64,000 bases of DNA from ELB16-189 sp018266435. GTDB lineage: Bacteria; Bacteroidota; Bacteroidia; Cytophagales; Cyclobacteriaceae. Under the pieces are notes generated by a model. That model was not told where the DNA came from and made no database searches. It was given only the letters and a program-made list of their open reading frames with translations. The DNA lies in contig CP126125.1 in assembly GCA_030123525.1 (NCBI GenBank), forward strand, positions 2,480,001-2,544,000. Direction: 5' to 3'. The translations under genes were made by a program, and so were the position numbers. Below, piece by piece: positions 61,601 through 64,000 of the stretch (the first letter of the stretch is position 1; each line of letters starts with the position of its first letter).

Positions 61601-62302
61601 GCGTATGCCCTTTACCTGGCAGGCTTTGACGTGAAAGACGTGCACATGACTGACCTGATATCGGGTAGGGAAGACTTGAGTGATGTTAATTTGATCGTCT
61701 TTGTCGGAGGATTCAGTAACAGCGATGTGCTGGGAGCAGCCAAAGGATGGGCCGGATCATTTTTATATAATCCCAAGGCCAAAGCCGCTCTGGATAATTT
61801 CTACTTACGGAAGAATACCCTGAGCCTGGGGGTTTGCAACGGTTGCCAGTTAATGATGGAGTTAGGCTTGCTTTATCCCGAGTGGCAAGAAAAAATGCAC
61901 CACAACGACTCAGGGAAATTTGAATGCCAATTCCTCACAATCAATATTCCTGAGAATAATTCAGTTATGCTTTCTACCCTGGCGGGCACCCGGTTGGGCG
62001 TTTGGATGGCACATGGCGAAGGGATGTTTAAACTTCCGGCCGATTCATCAGTCTATAGGGTTGCAGCAACGTATTCGTACCATGACTACCCGGCAAATCC
62101 CAACGGTTCTGATTTTTCGGTGGCAGCGCTTGGCTCTAAAGATGGCCGGCATTTGGCCATTATGCCACACATTGAGCGGAGTTTGTTTCCTTGGAATTGG
62201 CCACATTATACGAGAGATAAAAGAAGAGATGAAGTGGGGCCATGGATGGAAGCGTTTGCCAATGCAAAAAACTGGATTGAAAAAAACCTGACCCTCCCAT
62301 GA
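58613..62302 (+). CDS. purL: Phosphoribosylformylglycinamidine synthase, large single-chain PurL
   Basis: A 1229-residue enzyme for step 4 of purine synthesis, with the synthetase and glutaminase in one chain. The start at ATG 58613 fits better than a TTG at 58592. The N-terminal PurS-like part is followed by two AIRS-type halves (FSQVNSEHCRHKIFNG, ETHNFPT, GAATGSGGEIRD, HDHGAGG). The C-terminal class I glutaminase has the nucleophile loop LGVCNGCQLM and the late His-x-Glu in MPHIERSLFPW. A stretch with NSEFRFLNSK before the glutaminase is unusual. Confidence 0.95.
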   Translation: MIVFFRASGNLLYAVSSHHSFKPSDYEKLIWLFGGAKPLPEKEVKGIFIGPRKEMVTPWSTNAVEITQTMGIEGIERMEEFFEVNDENASYDKMLQRVYTRLDQELFTIHQSPQPIVEIDDIPAYNEKEGLALSSEEVDYLKDVSWKLGRKLTDSEVFGFSQVNSEHCRHKIFNGTFIIDGQEKTSTLFQLIKKTSKENPNYLVSAYKDNVAFIKGPKAEQFAPERQDQPGFFETKEFDSVLSLKAETHNFPTTVEPFNGAATGSGGEIRDRLAGGKGSLPLAGTAVYMTSYPRLENGRPWEKKFEERKWLYQTPLEILIKASDGASDFGNKFGQPLICGSLLTFEHFEDKKKYGFDKVIMLAGGIGYGKEKDSQKEQLKPGNKIVLLGGDNYRIGMGGGAVSSVATGEMSNRIELNAVQRSNPEMQKRVMNAIRAMVELDQNPIISIHDHGAGGHLNCFSELLEETGGVIHIDQLPVGDPTLSDKEIISNESQERMGLAIHEKDISLLKKISERERAPLYVVGEATGDKKLIFSDANNGLKPVDLKVENLFGSSPKTLITDKTLNSHFAEVKYDQQKFQEYLEYVLQLEAVACKDWLTNKVDRCVSGRVATQQTCGELQLPLNNVGVMALDFSSHRGVATSIGHAPAASLVDPVSGSKLAVAKALTNIVWAPLTHGLRGVSLSANWMWPSKNEGEDARLYEAVETVSTFACQLGINIPTGKDSLSMAQKYPDGTKVLSPGTVIISAIAEVEDIRRTASPDLKNVSGSKIIYINFSKDEFKLGGSSFAQVVNSLGQHVPTISDENYFINCFEAIQHLVKHDLILAGHDVSSGGLITTLLEMCFPSQKIGMNLNVLALGKDLVKIFFSENPAVVIQVENDSRVENYLHDKGIDFNIIGDVVSNSEFRFLNSKPETLNLESLRLKWFSTSYQLDKIQRPKGHAEKRKENIFEQPLEYKFPKGFNGTLSSLNLNPKRKTKSGIKAAIIREKGVNSDREMAYALYLAGFDVKDVHMTDLISGREDLSDVNLIVFVGGFSNSDVLGAAKGWAGSFLYNPKAKAALDNFYLRKNTLSLGVCNGCQLMMELGLLYPEWQEKMHHNDSGKFECQFLTINIPENNSVMLSTLAGTRLGVWMAHGEGMFKLPADSSVYRVAATYSYHDYPANPNGSDFSVAALGSKDGRHLAIMPHIERSLFPWNWPHYTRDKRRDEVGPWMEAFANAKNWIEKNLTLP

Positions 62303-63516
62303 AATACATTTACCTGTCACTATTGATGGCTTATTATTTTTCTGAAGCATCGGCTCAAGATTCCATCGTTAGTAAAGGCATAGATAGTACTCAGTTGCGC
62401 GACTTAAGCGATTTATTCAGTAAGAAAAAGAAAGCGAAAAAAAAGAAAGTAGAAATAGCGGTAGCTCCTGATTTTACCTACCTGCCGGCAGCCGGTTATT
62501 CAATGCAAACGGGCTTTGCCGGGGTGGTTACCGCCAACCTGTCGTTTCGTTTAGCGAAAGGAAGGGATGCCAAACAATCAACAATTAATACAAGCTTTAC
62601 CTATTCGCAGTACAACCAAACTATCTTGCCACTGATGGCCAATATTTGGAGTAAAAACGGCAAATGGAATTATATTGTTGATTGGCGCTACATGAATTAC
62701 CCTTCGCCCACTTGGGGGCTGGCCGGGAGGGCCGATCCCAATGATAAAAGCGGAACAGGCAATGGATACACAATTAATTTTAAGTACTGGAAAATCCATC
62801 AGATGATATTGAGGGCTTTGTCAAAAAATGTATTCATTGGTACAGGATATTATTTTGACAAATTCAACGATATCAGTGAACTGGGAGCCAATGGCCAGCC
62901 GGCACCGCCCGACACCTATTTAAAAAAACAAGGACTTACCAACCGTGATGAAATAGGAATTGGTATTCCATTCAGGTTTTTACTTGATTCACGAATCAAC
63001 CAACTCAACCCTAATCAAGGATGGTACCTGAGTGTGACCTGGAGAGATAACCTGGTTTCATTAGGCAGCAAAAAAAATTGGCAGTCGCTGGTAATCGATG
63101 TGCGAAAATATTTTCAGATCACCCGCTCAGGAAACACACTGGCGTTTTGGGTGTACTCGTGGCGCAGTGCCAAGGGCACCCCATACTTAATGTTGCCCAG
63201 CACAGGATGGGATGACAGCTATAACACCGGCCGGGGCTACATTCAAGGGCGATTCCGCAGCAACATCATGAACTACATGGAAGCAGAATACCGCTTTAAG
63301 ATTACCCACAATGGCCTGCTGGGCATGGTGCTTTTTGCTAATGTACAATCGTACAAACAAAACCTGGTTTCTGGCCGCGAGGTGCTGGCACCGGCAGCAG
63401 GTACCGGTTTGCGTATTAAACTCAATAAAAACTCAGGGGCTAATCTCTGCATAGATTACGGAGTAGGTCAAAACGGATCGCAAGGCTTTTTTGTAAACCT
63501 GGGCGAAGTCTTTTAA
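62299..63516 (+). CDS. Outer-membrane beta-barrel protein, Omp85/BamA C-terminal-like
   Basis: A 405-residue protein with a signal peptide (about 1-19, ending ASAQ), a short Lys-rich segment (FSKKKKAKKKKVE, about 40-52), then beta-barrel strands. The late RGYIQGRFRSN (about residue 313) matches the lid-loop motif of Omp85 proteins, and the C-terminus ends in an aromatic residue (GEVF). No POTRA domains are present, so it is the barrel alone. Its ATG overlaps the purL stop (ATGA), a tight coupling with an unrelated housekeeping gene. Confidence 0.85.
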   Translation: MKYIYLSLLMAYYFSEASAQDSIVSKGIDSTQLRDLSDLFSKKKKAKKKKVEIAVAPDFTYLPAAGYSMQTGFAGVVTANLSFRLAKGRDAKQSTINTSFTYSQYNQTILPLMANIWSKNGKWNYIVDWRYMNYPSPTWGLAGRADPNDKSGTGNGYTINFKYWKIHQMILRALSKNVFIGTGYYFDKFNDISELGANGQPAPPDTYLKKQGLTNRDEIGIGIPFRFLLDSRINQLNPNQGWYLSVTWRDNLVSLGSKKNWQSLVIDVRKYFQITRSGNTLAFWVYSWRSAKGTPYLMLPSTGWDDSYNTGRGYIQGRFRSNIMNYMEAEYRFKITHNGLLGMVLFANVQSYKQNLVSGREVLAPAAGTGLRIKLNKNSGANLCIDYGVGQNGSQGFFVNLGEVF

Positions 63517-63542
63517 TTTTTTTAATCCGGTTTATATCTAAA

Positions 63543-63568
63543 ATCCCCTTTTCGGGGGATATTTTTTT
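63543..63568 (+). terminator. Rho-independent terminator after the barrel gene
   Basis: ATCCCC (63543-63548) pairs with GGGGAT (63555-63560) across a short TTTTCG loop, followed by a run of T residues. It lies 26 bases after the stop codon of the Omp85-like gene and ends the purL transcript. Confidence 0.85.
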
Positions 63569-63620
63569 GTGTTGAAAGAAAGAATTTTGAGTATTCAAAC
63601 TCAAACAACAACACTCAATT

Positions 63621-64000
63621 ATGAAAACGAATCGAATTTTATTACTTATCCCTTTAGTGGGCTTGTTGGCTTGCTCAAAAAACAACTCAACAACCCCCAC
63701 ACCGGCTTTGCAAAATGCAAAGATAACCGTCACACCTGTTCAATTGCCAAGTGCAATGAGTACGTATGCGCAAAATAATTCATACGCTGCTTCCGTAACA
63801 GGATATATTGCTGCAGCCAATGGGCTAACAACATTCACCTCTGAGTTAGTAGTTCCGGCAGGAGGAACTAATTCTGGTAAGATCACGGCCTCTAACGCAC
63901 GCATAGCGGCTACAGAATCCACCACGCAAACCTGGACATATACTGACCCGGGCACCGGGCAAGCAGTTGGTTACCAGGTTACCGATGAAGGTACATCTTA
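63621..64000 (+). CDS. Lipoprotein of unknown function, truncated by the window edge
   Basis: An open frame starts at ATG 63621 and runs to the last base, giving at least 126 residues. The start (MKTNRILLLIPLVGLLACSK) is a clean lipoprotein signal with lipobox LLAC (Cys18). The mature part is rich in Thr, Ser, Ala and Asn (SSTTPTPAL-like linker, then strands such as TFTSELVVPAGG and QTWTYTDPGTGQ), suggesting a surface beta-domain. Family not recognised; the 3' end is outside the window. Confidence 0.75.
   Translation, partial: MKTNRILLLIPLVGLLACSKNNSTTPTPALQNAKITVTPVQLPSAMSTYAQNNSYAASVTGYIAAANGLTTFTSELVVPAGGTNSGKITASNARIAATESTTQTWTYTDPGTGQAVGYQVTDEGTS

Noticed and set aside
63569..63778. Short plus-strand frame after the Omp85-like gene
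   Set aside because: It is in a different frame from the lipoprotein gene at 63621, which has a clean signal peptide and stays open to the window end.
1..64000. tRNA, rRNA, CRISPR array or transposase genes
   Set aside because: Intergenic gaps are short. No cloverleaf with a GTTCGA loop, repeated spacer pattern or DDE/Tn motif was seen on reading.

Overview
The window comes from a member of the Bacteroidota, most likely a Cytophagales-type bacterium. Four things point there. A TonB-dependent receptor is coupled to a DUF4249 lipoprotein. Several gene starts carry the Bacteroidota promoter core TAnnTTTG and lack a Shine-Dalgarno sequence. The miaB / sigma-54 regulator / lptE / secG block has a Bacteroidota-type content. 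Many short uncharacterised membrane proteins and lipoproteins are of kinds seen in this phylum. No tRNA, rRNA, CRISPR array, transposase or phage gene was recognised.

Layout. 0-8 kb: a GH3 beta-glucosidase lipoprotein, a 428-aa MFS-like protein, and a minus-strand run that ends in a LuxR-type two-component system. That run also holds a multi-spanning membrane protein and an anchored protein with a CPPHPPQYC tail. A PKD-domain lipoprotein is divergent to it. 8-13.5 kb: DODA-type dioxygenase, then secG, a helical protein, lptE, a sigma-54 activator and miaB on the minus strand. 13.5-21.3 kb: plus-strand housekeeping genes (lipid kinase, gamma-carbonic-anhydrase-like protein, Skp/OmpH, GNAT, HerA-like ATPase) and the TonB receptor/DUF4249 pair.

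21.3-40.9 kb is the centrepiece, about 20 kb on one strand. In transcription order it holds a Crp/Fnr regulator with an N-terminal cysteine cluster, a membrane-anchored dihaem cytochrome c, narG, narH, narJ, narI, a small membrane protein, narK and a TehA/SLAC1-family channel. It continues with a hemerythrin-like protein, moaA, moeA, a TauE-type permease, a small SUOX-fold lipoprotein, mobA, moaD, moeB-rhodanese, moaE and a moaC-mog fusion. Together they supply the enzyme, its assembly chaperone, nitrate/nitrite transport, a probable electron-transfer cytochrome, the dedicated cofactor pathway and probably the oxygen/NO-responsive switch for nitrate respiration. The order cytochrome-GHJI-K resembles the Thermus narCGHJIK arrangement. 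The oddest part is NarK, which carries a predicted periplasmic domain of about 100 residues that looks like a barrel-sandwich (lipoyl/biotinyl-type) fold inserted between two membrane helices.

41-49.4 kb: S10-family peptidase, MFS exporter, DoxX, an AT-rich MepB gene with an inverted repeat at its end, a GTG-initiated ECF sigma factor with its anti-sigma factor, a metallophosphoesterase and an orphan serine-acetyltransferase-like gene. 49.4-56.2 kb: a tetR-tolC-mfp-rnd efflux operon with a strong palindromic operator candidate. 56.2-64 kb: another ECF sigma factor, an alpha/beta hydrolase, large single-chain purL overlapping an Omp85-like barrel gene by four bases, and a lipoprotein gene that runs off the end.

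All functional names rest on recognising families and motifs by eye. No database search was run.
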